From Fusobacterium_C necrophorum (GTDB taxonomy: Bacteria; Fusobacteriota; Fusobacteriia; Fusobacteriales; Fusobacteriaceae), in NCBI RefSeq assembly GCF_900104395.1, contig NZ_FMXX01000013.1: a DNA stretch of 64,000 nt, one strand, 5' to 3'. This document shows, piece by piece, positions 25,624-33,559 of this stretch (within the stretch, counting starts at the first letter, position 1; each line of letters begins with the position of its first letter). The notes under the pieces are model-generated. The model saw only the letters and a program-made list of their open reading frames with translations, was not told the DNA's origin and did not search any database. A program made the translations under genes and the position numbers.

Positions 25624-26274
25624 CTATTCCTCCTTTTTCTTTCTTCTATCTTTTATCCATTTCGCAATGATATAAGATAAGCCTATACTCACAATCACAT
25701 CACTAAACCAGTGATATCCCAAATACATTCTGCTCACTGCTACCAAAATTCCTAATAGAAATAAACAATACTTTCTTTTACTTCTAATAGAAAAAACGAA
25801 GAGCCAAATTGTTCCCCAAATGGTAATGGTATGCCCTGATGGAAAAGAATAGTAATGAGAGTTGAACAATAAATCGTGTTTGAGTAAATAAAAAATCCCA
25901 TAAAATCGCTCCGGATCTAAAAACACATAGGGTCGAGCTCTTCCAAATAATATTTTTAACAAACCGACTGCTATTTGTGTAGAAAAAAGTACCAAAATAA
26001 GATTCCAAGCATATTCTTTATATAACTGATATTTCTGTTTATCATACCAGAAAAAAAGATAAAAAATCAGAATAAAAAATAATTCCAAATATCCTTCTCC
26101 AAACTTTGTTACAGTATGAAAAAAACTTTCTACCACTTCTTTCGGAAAGTACTGATAAAAAAAATTTATTTTTTCTGCCTGTAAACTTTCGTGGCATAAG
26201 CGTTCAAAAAAGAAATAGTCCACTCGATAAAGAGCTGATAAAAATGTTGCCCAAAATACAGTAAAATTTGTCAT
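25624..26274 (-). CDS. PAP2 family membrane phosphatase
   Basis: 216 residues with about six membrane segments. All three lipid-phosphatase motifs are present: K107-x6-R114P115, PSGH at 145-148, and S181R-x6-H188-x3-D192. Members dephosphorylate phosphatidic acid, phosphatidylglycerophosphate or undecaprenyl pyrophosphate outside the membrane. The substrate is undecided here; undecaprenyl pyrophosphate recycling is a frequent role for a protein of this size. Confidence 0.9.
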   Translation of the reverse strand: MTNFTVFWATFLSALYRVDYFFFERLCHESLQAEKINFFYQYFPKEVVESFFHTVTKFGEGYLELFFILIFYLFFWYDKQKYQLYKEYAWNLILVLFSTQIAVGLLKILFGRARPYVFLDPERFYGIFYLLKHDLLFNSHYYSFPSGHTITIWGTIWLFVFSIRSKRKYCLFLLGILVAVSRMYLGYHWFSDVIVSIGLSYIIAKWIKDRRKKKEE

Positions 26275-26360
26275 CGTTTCCTTACATCCTTTTTTTGTTA
26301 TTTTATTCTTTCTTAGACCACCCTTTTCCTAAAAAAGTTTAGGCATCAATAAAAACAACA

Positions 26361-26400
26361 AAAATATAAAAATGACACCTTTCCCCTCGGTGTCATTCTC
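26361..26400 (-). terminator. Rho-independent terminator of htpX
   Basis: Minus strand AATGACACC pairs with GGTGTCATT across a 9-base loop and is followed by a T-rich tail. It lies 25-55 bases beyond the htpX stop. Confidence 0.85.
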
Positions 26401-26425
26401 TTTTCCTAATTCTGATTCCCCAAGT

Positions 26426-27352
26426 TTACCAACCTTGTTGTTCCAATCTTTCAACTGCCTCAATTCGATTTTCTAAACTGGGATGACTTGCAAATAAACT
26501 AGCTAAACCTCCACTTGAAAAATTATTTGTAATTTTGAAATTAGCAAATCTTCTATCTTCTGCTTGTAGAGAAATTCTTCCTTGACTAATATCTTGCAAT
26601 TTTATCAAAGCACTTTTCATATAAACTGCTCCTGTTATTTGAGCGGCTAAACGATCTGCTCCGTATTCTCTCCTTCTGGAATAAGCACTGGATACTAACT
26701 TTCCAAAGAAATTTGCAATATTCCGTATCATATAATATGTCATGAAACTGGAACCCGCTCTTCCTCCTCGATTATTCTCGGAACGACCGAATAAGAAGGG
26801 AATGGTTGCAATTAAAGCAAACGCGGAAACAAATCCCTCCAATATAGAAGAAGTCAACATATCTCCATTCACTACATGTGACATTTCATGAGCTAATACA
26901 CCAATAATTTCTGTCTCGTTCATAGTCTGCAACAAACCCTGAGAAACTGCTACTAAAGCAGAATTTTTACTGGCTCCTGTCGCAAAAGCATTGACATCAT
27001 AAGAAGGGTAAACTCCTATTTCAGGAACTTTCTGTAATTCTAATTTTTCACTTAACAACTGTATCGTATTGACTACAAGCTGTTCTTTTTCATTCCTAGC
27101 TCCTCCTTCTCCTATCATTCGAATCTGATACGCTCTTTTAACACTGCTTTTGGACATCCAAAGAGAAAACAAAGGTGTGGCAAAAGCAAATAACAACAAA
27201 AAAGGAAAATAATTTAAAATTTCTTGCCCTAAGAATAAATAAATCATCAAATAACTGGCGAAAATTCCCATCATAACCCAAGTTCCTATTTTAAAAATAT
27301 TGAAATGCGGTACTTTGATTTGTTTATTTCGAATTTGTGATAATCCATACAT
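26426..27352 (-). CDS. htpX: HtpX-family membrane zinc metalloprotease
   Basis: 308 residues. Two N-terminal membrane segments (about 24-43 and 48-66) are followed by the M48 catalytic domain with the zinc motif H155-E-M-S-H159, and further membrane segments around 165-190. SRRREYGADRLAAQ supplies the third zinc ligand. HtpX degrades misfolded membrane proteins. An extended -10 (TGATATAAT at about 27381-27389, minus strand) precedes it and GGGAGG is its RBS. Confidence 0.92.
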   Translation of the reverse strand: MYGLSQIRNKQIKVPHFNIFKIGTWVMMGIFASYLMIYLFLGQEILNYFPFLLLFAFATPLFSLWMSKSSVKRAYQIRMIGEGGARNEKEQLVVNTIQLLSEKLELQKVPEIGVYPSYDVNAFATGASKNSALVAVSQGLLQTMNETEIIGVLAHEMSHVVNGDMLTSSILEGFVSAFALIATIPFLFGRSENNRGGRAGSSFMTYYMIRNIANFFGKLVSSAYSRRREYGADRLAAQITGAVYMKSALIKLQDISQGRISLQAEDRRFANFKITNNFSSGGLASLFASHPSLENRIEAVERLEQQGW

Positions 27353-27399
27353 TCTAAAACCTCCCTTCTATCTTGGCTGTATTATATCATAAGAATACA

Positions 27400-27434
27400 A
27401 AAAAGACATCTACGATTTTTAGCAGATGTCTCTC
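27400..27434 (-). terminator. Rho-independent terminator after rpmA
   Basis: Minus strand GACATCT and AGATGTC form the stem (extended by GC/GT pairs), followed by six T. It ends the rplU-prp-rpmA transcript; the htpX promoter follows at once. Confidence 0.85.
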
Positions 27435-27445
27435 TTTCTTTATTC

Positions 27446-27730
27446 CTATTTAGAAGCGTAAATCGATACTTGCTTCTTATCTTTTCCCAATCTTTCAAAT
27501 TTTACATAGCCATCAATAAGAGCAAAAAGAGTATGATCTTTTCCCATTCCCATATTATTTCCAGGGTGGAAAGCGGTTCCTCTTTGTCTTACAATGATAT
27601 TTCCGGCTTTTACAACTTCACCGTCATATTTTTTTACTCCAAGATATTTAGGATTTGAATCTCTTCCATTCTTAACAGATCCTTGTCCTTTTTTATGTGC
27701 GAACAATTGTATATTTAAAATAAATTTCAT
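27446..27730 (-). CDS. rpmA: 50S ribosomal protein L27 with a Prp-cleaved N-terminal extension
   Basis: 94 residues. Mature L27 starts at AHKKGQGSVKNGRDS; here it follows a 10-residue extension with the motif NIQLF just before the alanine. This is the kind of N-terminal pro-sequence that Prp removes in Firmicutes and relatives. The rest (GGNIIVRQRGT-like core with AGNIIVRQRGTAFHPG) is typical. The ATG follows the prp stop with no gap, and a GGAGGAAAAG RBS lies inside prp. Confidence 0.97.
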   Translation of the reverse strand: MKFILNIQLFAHKKGQGSVKNGRDSNPKYLGVKKYDGEVVKAGNIIVRQRGTAFHPGNNMGMGKDHTLFALIDGYVKFERLGKDKKQVSIYASK

Positions 27731-28066
27731 CTACTTTTCCTCCTTTTCTACAAGCTTAATATTTTTCGGATAATTCCGTTCCAATTCTCTGATCATAACG
27801 ACCATTGTTTCTAATAAGGAAGACACCTCTTTCTCTTTTTTTTGAAAATCCATTCCCTCCAAATTGACAGTAATATACCCGTCATCATCAAATCCATATT
27901 GTGGACTTAAATGTAAGACTTCCTGCATTCCGGCTAAAGGATTTTGCATGACTGTGGAAGCAGCCGCACATACAATGTCACTCCCTAACTCCGCATATTC
28001 TGCATGTCCTTTTGCAAAATATCCGATGATATTTCCATTTTTTCTTACTACAGTAACTCGAATCAT
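27731..28066 (-). CDS. prp: Ribosomal-processing cysteine protease Prp
   Basis: 111 residues. The catalytic pair is visible as H21 in KGHAEYAELGSDIVCAAAS and the cysteine 12 residues later. Prp cuts the N-terminal extension of L27, which is essential for 50S function. Its place between rplU and rpmA is the conserved arrangement, and L27 here carries the expected extension. Confidence 0.93.
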   Translation of the reverse strand: MIRVTVVRKNGNIIGYFAKGHAEYAELGSDIVCAAASTVMQNPLAGMQEVLHLSPQYGFDDDGYITVNLEGMDFQKKEKEVSSLLETMVVMIRELERNYPKNIKLVEKEEK

Positions 28067-28077
28067 AATGTTTATAA

Positions 28078-28389
28078 CTATGCTTGAATAGAAGTTACTT
28101 TAATTTCAGTAAACAATTGTCTATGACCTTTTTTTCTATGAGAAGCTTTCTTAGGCTTGTATTTGAAGTTAATCACTTTCGCTCCTTTTCCTTGAGCTAA
28201 AATTTCTGCTACTACTTTCGCTCCTTCTACTACAGGAGTTCCAACTTTAACGTTTTCCCCATCTGCTACTAAAAGAACTTCTTGTAATTCAACAGTTTCA
28301 TTAACTTCAGCATTTAGTTTTTCGACTCTTAATACTTGACCTTCTGCAACTTTGTATTGTTTACCTCCAGTTTTAATCACTGCGTACAT
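28078..28389 (-). CDS. rplU: 50S ribosomal protein L21
   Basis: 103 residues with the family start MYAVIKTGGKQYKVAEGQ and the KINFKYKPK-like basic C-terminal part (FKYKPKKASHRKKGHRQ). It is the first gene of the rplU-prp-rpmA operon, preceded by a strong promoter and a leader of about 60 bases with a stable hairpin. Confidence 0.97.
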   Translation of the reverse strand: MYAVIKTGGKQYKVAEGQVLRVEKLNAEVNETVELQEVLLVADGENVKVGTPVVEGAKVVAEILAQGKGAKVINFKYKPKKASHRKKGHRQLFTEIKVTSIQA

Positions 28390-28413
28390 TCTAACACCTC
28401 CAAAAGTATTTGT

Positions 28414-28447
28414 CGCTGGTAAGGTTGCTGATGACCTCTCCCAAGCG
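28414..28447 (-). promoter_or_regulatory. Hairpin leader of the rplU operon (candidate L21 autoregulatory leader)
   Basis: On the minus strand CGCTTGG pairs with CCAGCG (one bulge) and inside it AGGT pairs with ACCT around a CATCAGCA loop. It occupies most of the leader between the transcription start and the GGAGG RBS. L21 leaders that bind the ribosomal protein are known in Firmicutes; whether this is the same structure is inferred. Confidence 0.5.
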
Positions 28448-28458
28448 TAATCTATAGT

Positions 28459-28487
28459 ATGATATCATATTTTGTAAACTAAGTCAA
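28459..28487 (-). promoter_or_regulatory. Sigma-70 promoter of rplU-prp-rpmA
   Basis: Minus strand TTGACT, 17 bases, TATCAT. Transcription would begin near 28452, about 63 bases before the L21 start codon. Confidence 0.75.
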
Positions 28488-28513
28488 TGAAAAAAGTTTT
28501 TACTTTTCAAAGA

Positions 28514-30181
28514 TTACATCAAATATTTTTTACTTGTCAATAAAGCCTGTACTTCTTGGTAATCTGCCTGTAATTGCACATCCGTTTGCAATTGTGCAGA
28601 CAAATACTCTTCCACATTGTTAAGATATTCTTCCGCTTTTTCTTTCTCATCAATCAAAGCATAACACCAAGCCAATTCCAAATCTCCCCAACCTTTGAAC
28701 TGTGATATTTCTATTTCCTGCTCTAAAATTGAAATTGCCTGCGGAATTTCTCCCAAAATTCTCAAATTTTTTCCAAGATGATACAAAATCCAGCTATCAT
28801 AGGCTGAAAATTCTTTGGCTTTCCGAAAACAAATGACGGCTTCCATACTATTTCCCATTCTCTCATATACATACCCCATTTGACCATAAATCCAGATATC
28901 TTCTCGCCCTAATTCTTTTGCCTTTTTAAAATTTTCCATCGCTTTGTCTAAAGTATTTTGCTTCATAGATAAATTATATCCGATTTCTGAATACAACCAA
29001 GTATCTTCACGACCCAATTTTTTAGCTTCTTCCAAAGCAAGAAGAGCTTTTTCATAGTTTTTTAATTTTCCGTAATTCCAAGCAATTTCGGAATAAAGAA
29101 AAGGCAAGCTTATGGTATCAACTTCTTCCATATGTAAAGACTGTTGTAGTTTTTCAATCGCTTCTTCATGCTTTCCTAACCTACCTAAACATTGTCCAAT
29201 TTCTGTGATTAGCCATTCATCATTTCGACCTAATTTTTCTGCTTCCAACAAATAACCATAAGCTTCTTCAAAACGCCCCTCTTCGTCATAAATCCATCCC
29301 AATTCTGAATAAACCCAAATTTTAGATGTATTTTCTAAGTTCAAAGAAGCTTTTAATTTTGCAATTCCTTCTTCCACATATCCGCCTCGTACCAAACTAT
29401 AACCTAAGTGAGATACAAGCCACCCATCTTCCGGAGATAGTTCTTCCCCTTTGCTGAGAAACTCGATTCCTTTGTCATAGTTTTCCAGGAGACTGTAACA
29501 CCACCCCAGCTCTTTATATATCCATGGTTGTGGTGTTTCACAGGCAATCGACTTATGAAAATTATCAATCGCTTCTTCCAATTTTCCTCTTCCTCTTGCA
29601 TTATAAGCAATTTCTGCGTATGTCCAAGAGTCTAATTCCGGAATTAATTCTCGAAGCCTATCTAAATGAATTTTTCCTTCTTCAAATTCTCCCCATCTGT
29701 CATAAATCCAAGCCAATCGAGATTCTGCCCAAATCAGTTCTTCGATATTTTTATCATAATCCGCATAGAATTTTACTTTATTACAATATTCTAAAAATTT
29801 TTCAAAATTCTCTTCTTGCATCATCTGATTTGCTAAATATTCATAAGCATAAGTCAACAAATAGGCCACATCCGGTTCTTCCGGATCAATTTCGAAAGCT
29901 TTCTCCAAGTATACCCTTGCCTTCTCATAGTTATTTAATTCAAAATATTGATGTCCCACGCGATAATTCCACAAAGAAGTGTGTTCCTCCTCTTTTCGAA
30001 TCTCCTTCAAAATCTTCAAAGCCTCTTCATAATTTCCTAAATTGGCATAAGCTCTTGCCAATTTTCCCAATATGTCAGAGCTCAAATTCTCAGAAGAAAG
30101 TTCCCTTATTTTTTCTATGACTGCTTGATGTTTCTCTTCCTCATGCAAGTAATCTAACTCCTGTAGTAATGCTTTTTTCAT
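28514..30181 (-). CDS. Tetratricopeptide repeat protein
   Basis: 555 residues built almost entirely of about 34-38-residue helical repeats with the TPR pattern (for example YANLGNYEEALKILKE, SEIAWNYGKLKNYEKALLAL). At least eight copies carry a recurring W-x-Y-S-E-(I/L)-G-x-x-Y start. There is no signal peptide or membrane segment, so it is probably a cytoplasmic scaffold. Partners are unknown. It lies 42 bases downstream of ispF and just upstream of the rplU promoter. Confidence 0.85.
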   Translation of the reverse strand: MKKALLQELDYLHEEEKHQAVIEKIRELSSENLSSDILGKLARAYANLGNYEEALKILKEIRKEEEHTSLWNYRVGHQYFELNNYEKARVYLEKAFEIDPEEPDVAYLLTYAYEYLANQMMQEENFEKFLEYCNKVKFYADYDKNIEELIWAESRLAWIYDRWGEFEEGKIHLDRLRELIPELDSWTYAEIAYNARGRGKLEEAIDNFHKSIACETPQPWIYKELGWCYSLLENYDKGIEFLSKGEELSPEDGWLVSHLGYSLVRGGYVEEGIAKLKASLNLENTSKIWVYSELGWIYDEEGRFEEAYGYLLEAEKLGRNDEWLITEIGQCLGRLGKHEEAIEKLQQSLHMEEVDTISLPFLYSEIAWNYGKLKNYEKALLALEEAKKLGREDTWLYSEIGYNLSMKQNTLDKAMENFKKAKELGREDIWIYGQMGYVYERMGNSMEAVICFRKAKEFSAYDSWILYHLGKNLRILGEIPQAISILEQEIEISQFKGWGDLELAWCYALIDEKEKAEEYLNNVEEYLSAQLQTDVQLQADYQEVQALLTSKKYLM

Positions 30182-30223
30182 AAATTTCCTCCACAGCTTT
30201 TTATCTTACTCCAAAATAAGCTC

Positions 30224-30700
30224 TCAATCCCGTTCTAATAAAGCAACAGCATACGCTTTAACTCCTTCTTCTCTTCCTGTAAAACCTAATCTTTCTTCCG
30301 TTGTCGCCTTAATACTAACCTGTTCCAAATTCATATCAAGACTCTCTGCTATCTTTTCACGCATACTATCAATATAAGGTCTTAACTTCGGTCTTTGTAA
30401 GGCAATCGTGGAATCCACATTTTCAATTCGATATCCTTTCTTCTTCACCATTTGAGAAACTTCTTCCAGTAAAGACAGACTGGAGATTCCTCGATACTCC
30501 TCCTTACTATCCGGAAAATGTAAGCCGATATCCCCCAAAGCCAAAGCTCCCAATAATGCATCCATAATGGCATGAATTAAAACATCTCCGTCAGAGTGCC
30601 CCAAAACTCCTTTATTATGTGGAATTTCCACTCCACCTAGGACCAACTTTCTTCCTTCTGTTAACATATGAACATCATAACCATTTCCAATTCGAAACAT
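30224..30700 (-). CDS. ispF: 2-C-methyl-D-erythritol 2,4-cyclodiphosphate synthase
   Basis: 158 residues. The zinc ligands D9 and H11 in GYDVHML and H43 region in GHSDGDVLIHAIMDALLGA are intact, as is the C-terminal ATTEERLGFTGREEGV. It makes MEcPP in the MEP isoprenoid pathway, whose first enzyme Dxs is also in this window. It is 15 bases downstream of the heptose kinase gene. Confidence 0.97.
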   Translation of the reverse strand: MFRIGNGYDVHMLTEGRKLVLGGVEIPHNKGVLGHSDGDVLIHAIMDALLGALALGDIGLHFPDSKEEYRGISSLSLLEEVSQMVKKKGYRIENVDSTIALQRPKLRPYIDSMREKIAESLDMNLEQVSIKATTEERLGFTGREEGVKAYAVALLERD

Positions 30701-30715
30701 AATACTCTCCCTGAT

Positions 30716-31690
30716 TTATTCATAAATACGACAATATTCCTCTTGAATTTCTTCAATACTGACTGTCGATGTTCCCACTTTTCCTACTACCAGTCCGGCT
30801 GCCGTATTTGCAATTTCCGCTGCCTCTTTCCAAGAAGCTCCTGCAACTTTGGACAAGGTAAAAACGGAGATTACAGTATCTCCTGCCCCTGTCACATCGT
30901 ATACTTCCTTTGCAAAAGTAGGAACAGTATAAATTTCATTCTCATATAAGGACATTCCTTCCTCGCTCCGGGTAATTAAAACCGTTTCTAGTTGATATTG
31001 TTTTCGTAAATCCATTCCTAATGTTTCAATATCATAAGTCATGGAAGCCCCCACACATTGATAGGCCTCTTTTCGATTTGGTGTGATGGAAGAGGCTCCA
31101 TAATAATTTTGAATATTTACAGGCTTCGGATCAACGGTAACCACAATATTTTTTTCTCGACAGATTCGAATAATTTCTTGGGAAACTCGTTTTGTTAAGA
31201 TTCCTTTATTATAATCCGATAAAATAATGGCATCAATTTTATCCGAAATATTGAAAAATCGTTTCAATACTTCCTCTTCCAAATCCTTTGAAATAGGAGA
31301 AGAGTCCTCCCAATCCAAACGAAGAAGCTGATGATTTCCACTCAATACTCTTTTTTTTACAATCGTAGGTCTTTCTTCCGAGCGAATAATGCCCTCTACA
31401 TGAATCTCTTCATCAAAAGCAGACAGTAATCTTCTAGAATTATGTCCGGTTCCTATCACTCCTAAACAATACACTTCCGCTCCCAACTTCGATAAATTAT
31501 TGACAACGTTTGCCGCTCCTCCCAGTACAAATTTTTCTTCTTCCACATTGACAACAGGAACAGGAGCTTCCGGAGAGATCCTCTCCACTTTTCCTATAAT
31601 GTAATCATCCAACATCAAATCTCCTAAAACTGCTATTTTCACTTTTTGAAAATTTTCTGTCATCTTTATAATCCAATCTTTTTGATTCAT
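30716..31690 (-). CDS. rfaE1: D-glycero-beta-D-manno-heptose-7-phosphate kinase
   Basis: 324 residues of the PfkB family. The start LGDLMLDDYIIGKVERISPEAPVPV is typical of the HldE/RfaE kinase domain, and the catalytic VTGAGDTVISVFTL lies near residue 262. It forms heptose-1,7-bisphosphate for ADP-heptose, used in lipopolysaccharide inner core. Only the kinase domain is present; the adenylyltransferase must be elsewhere. Its presence supports a Gram-negative envelope. Confidence 0.92.
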   Translation of the reverse strand: MNQKDWIIKMTENFQKVKIAVLGDLMLDDYIIGKVERISPEAPVPVVNVEEEKFVLGGAANVVNNLSKLGAEVYCLGVIGTGHNSRRLLSAFDEEIHVEGIIRSEERPTIVKKRVLSGNHQLLRLDWEDSSPISKDLEEEVLKRFFNISDKIDAIILSDYNKGILTKRVSQEIIRICREKNIVVTVDPKPVNIQNYYGASSITPNRKEAYQCVGASMTYDIETLGMDLRKQYQLETVLITRSEEGMSLYENEIYTVPTFAKEVYDVTGAGDTVISVFTLSKVAGASWKEAAEIANTAAGLVVGKVGTSTVSIEEIQEEYCRIYE

Positions 31691-31815
31691 AGATAATCTC
31701 CTTTTTGTTTTTTTTAATTTCTGTTGTTCTTTCTTGCATTTATACTTAATTTATACTTTCTTCATTTTTTATATTTTATTCCTAACAGCATTTTCATCTT
31801 AAATTTTCTAAAATT

Positions 31816-32334
31816 CTATCTCTCAATCCCTTCTCTTGCCTTGACTCCTTGTTTCAAATAATGTTTTATCTCTCTCATTTCTGTTACTAAATCTGCCTTT
31901 TCCATAATTTCTTCCGGGGCATGCCTTCCGGTCAAAATCAACTCCGTTTTCTCTGATTTCAAGCTCATCAATTCCAAAATTTCTTCTGTGGAAATCAGTT
32001 CAAAGCGTCTTGCTACAAAAATCTCATCTGCAATAACCAAGGAATATTCCCCACTTCTAAGAGCTTCCTTCAGAAAAAGATAACCCTCCCTTGCCAACTT
32101 TCTGTCTATATCCTGTACATTTTCCAATCTTCGAATGAAATTTCCCGTTCCAAAACGACGAATTGTCATATTTTGAAAACTGGCTAAGGATTTTAATTCC
32201 CCATAATTTTGTCCCTTCATAAATTGACAAAGTAAAACAGTCCAATCATTCCCCAAAGCACGAATCGCTAGGCCTAAAGAAGCTGTTGTCTTTCCCTTTC
32301 CATTTCCTGTATACACTTGTACATATGATTTCAT
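31816..32334 (-). CDS. cobO: Cob(I)alamin adenosyltransferase, CobA/BtuR type
   Basis: 172 residues. The P-loop GNGKGKTTASLGLAIRALG starts at residue 10, followed by the family's LLCQFMKG, ADEIFVA and LTGRHAPEEIMEKADLVTEM. It transfers the adenosyl group of ATP to cobalamin. It is a single gene on its transcript with a leader of about 160 bases that contains a GC-rich structured part (32345-32460). The gap to the heptose kinase (31691-31815) shows nothing recognisable. Confidence 0.94.
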   Translation of the reverse strand: MKSYVQVYTGNGKGKTTASLGLAIRALGNDWTVLLCQFMKGQNYGELKSLASFQNMTIRRFGTGNFIRRLENVQDIDRKLAREGYLFLKEALRSGEYSLVIADEIFVARRFELISTEEILELMSLKSEKTELILTGRHAPEEIMEKADLVTEMREIKHYLKQGVKAREGIER

Positions 32335-32344
32335 CTTTTTCTCC

Positions 32345-32460
32345 TATCTTTCTCAAAACCCCGATTATTTTGACATATCCCGAACCAACGGGGAAACATA
32401 GTCGGAGTTCGCTCGAAACCGGTCTTCTAATTTTCGGATGATCTTCCACTTCCTTAATCA
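32345..32460 (-). other. GC-rich structured leader or repeat element upstream of the adenosyltransferase
   Basis: This block is clearly richer in G and C than its surroundings. On the minus strand it holds a CGG-TTTCG-AG-CGAA-CTCCG hairpin, then CCCCG that can pair either with a nearby CGGG (loop TTGGTT) or with a CGGGG about 25 bases further on. Those alternatives are mutually exclusive, as in a switch. It lies between a good promoter and the gene's RBS. It does not show the conserved boxes of the cobalamin riboswitch. It could also be a dispersed repeat unrelated to regulation. Confidence 0.45.
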
Positions 32461-32504
32461 AGCTATTTTAAACATTTCCTTCCATTTTCAATTCTATCTT
32501 GAAA

Positions 32505-32533
32505 ATTATACCATTCTTAAGCAAAAAATTCAA
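32505..32533 (-). promoter_or_regulatory. Sigma-70 promoter of the cobalamin adenosyltransferase gene
   Basis: Minus strand TTGAAT, 17 bases, TATAAT. The transcript would start near 32498, leaving a leader of about 164 bases. The remaining gap (32534-32790) contains no frame I can support. Confidence 0.6.
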
Positions 32534-32790
32534 AACGAAACTTCTATTCTTCGAAAAAAGAAACTCTCACTGGAAAAAATAAAAATATAGATATTTTTTC
32601 TCTTAATTACCACGGCTAGTCATGTTCATATTGTTCCTTGATAAAGAAATGTCGGAATTAAATTCTACAGAGGAAACTCTGGTTCATCACAAAGTTAACT
32701 AAGAAAGAAAAAATTATTAAAGAAACTAAATTCCTAAAAAGAGTTGAAAGAAAGCGGGAATATTTTTCTTGCTCCTTTTTTCTTTCTATG

Positions 32791-32819
32791 TTACAATTGT
32801 ATTACAAAAAGAATACAAT
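32791..32819 (+). promoter_or_regulatory. Promoter and operator of the toxin-antitoxin pair
   Basis: TTACAA, 17 bases, TACAAT. Overlapping the spacer and -10 box is a perfect inverted repeat, ATTGTATT (32796-32803) and AATACAAT (32812-32819) with an 8-base spacer. Antitoxins of this type commonly bind such repeats to repress their own operon. Confidence 0.7.
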
Positions 32820-32836
32820 AGAAAGGAGGCTATTTT

Positions 32837-33067
32837 ATGTCTATTATTTCTTTACGACTAAATGAAAAAGAAGAAAAATTATTAAGAGAATTCTCAGCAT
32901 TTGAGGGCTTGGGAATCTCCTCATATATCAAAAAAATTATCTATGAAAGATTAGAGGATGAGTATGATATTAAATGTTTTGATAAAGCATATCAGGAATA
33001 TCTGGAAAGTGGAAAAAAATCATATTCTTTTGATGAAGTTTTAAATGAATTGGGAATTGAGCTATGA
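32837..33067 (+). CDS. RelB-type antitoxin with ribbon-helix-helix N terminus
   Basis: 76 residues. The N terminus SIISLRLNEKEEKLLREFS with ISSYIKKII is a ribbon-helix-helix DNA-binding fold; the acidic C-terminal half would wrap the toxin. AAAGGAGG precedes the ATG. It overlaps the toxin start as ATGA and has its own operator-bearing promoter. The family resembles the RelB/DUF6290 antitoxins; closer assignment needs a profile search. Confidence 0.88.
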   Translation: MSIISLRLNEKEEKLLREFSAFEGLGISSYIKKIIYERLEDEYDIKCFDKAYQEYLESGKKSYSFDEVLNELGIEL

Positions 33068-33330
33068 AATACCGAATGGAATTTTCACAACAAGGAAAAA
33101 AGGAATTGAAAAAATTAGATGCCTTTACTCAAAAAATTATTATGAAGTGGATCTGTAAAAATCTAATTGATACGGAAAATCCAACAATACATGGAAAAGA
33201 ACTAAAGGGAAACTTAAAGTGCTTTTGGCGTTATCGTGTCGGAAATTACAGGTTATTAGCCGATATTCAAGACGAAACGGTAACCATTTTATCAATCAAA
33301 ATAGGACACAGAAAAGAAATTTATGAGTAA
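33064..33330 (+). CDS. RelE/ParE family toxin
   Basis: 88 residues with the compact RelE fold pattern: YRMEFSQQGKKELKKLDAFTQKII at the start, GKELKGNLKCFWRYRVGNYRLLADI in the middle and ILSIKIGHRKEIYE at the end. The W-RYRVG-YRL stretch and the final GHR-x2-IY are those of RelE mRNA interferases that cleave mRNA at the ribosome. The ATG overlaps the antitoxin stop, which is the usual coupling. The pair stands beside tmRNA, which rescues the ribosomes such toxins stall. Confidence 0.88.
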   Translation: MKYRMEFSQQGKKELKKLDAFTQKIIMKWICKNLIDTENPTIHGKELKGNLKCFWRYRVGNYRLLADIQDETVTILSIKIGHRKEIYE

Positions 33331-33400
33331 AAGCCTAAAAACCTCTTTTAAAGCTTTTCAAAAGCCTTAGGTATTAAAACCTCTTTCATTTTAGAAGTGA

Positions 33401-33551
33401 AGAAATAAAAAAAGAGGATTTTCAAAGCCTCTTTGTAAAGTTTTCTGTATGTAACGGTATAGTATTTTATAGAATGTTATCGTAAGCTATACTTTTCTCT
33501 TTCAGTAAAGCCTTGAAAAATCAAGTTTTTGTACTTTCATAGAAAGATATA
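33401..33551 (-). repeat. Dispersed repeat copy B, directly downstream of tmRNA
   Basis: The reverse complement of this stretch aligns with 23921-24084 over its full length, apart from a 12-base deletion and scattered substitutions. It begins about nine bases after the tmRNA CCA and ends with the terminator hairpin, exactly as copy A does after tRNA-Ser. The copies are in inverted orientation about 9.4 kb apart. Confidence 0.85.
33405..33436 (-). terminator. Rho-independent terminator after tmRNA (inside repeat B)
   Basis: Minus strand AAAGAGG pairs with CCTCTTT across CTTTGAAAAT, followed by a T-run, the same hairpin as in repeat A. The preceding 33331-33400 holds further short hairpins after the toxin gene that may end its transcript on the plus strand. 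Confidence 0.8.
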
Positions 33552-33559
33552 AAGCACTA

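Noticed and set aside
32345..32460. Cobalamin riboswitch
   Set aside because: The position is right, but I could not find the conserved GCCACTG box or the GGTG-AA-TCC core, so I describe it only as a structured leader.
32246..32461. Minus-strand open frame of 71 codons across the adenosyltransferase leader
   Set aside because: It overlaps the start of the adenosyltransferase gene in another frame, has no RBS, and the underlying DNA looks structured rather than coding.
33331..33551. CRISPR array, because of repeated CCTCTTT words
   Set aside because: The words are irregularly spaced parts of terminators and of the dispersed repeat; there are no spacers of constant length, and no cas genes are in the window.
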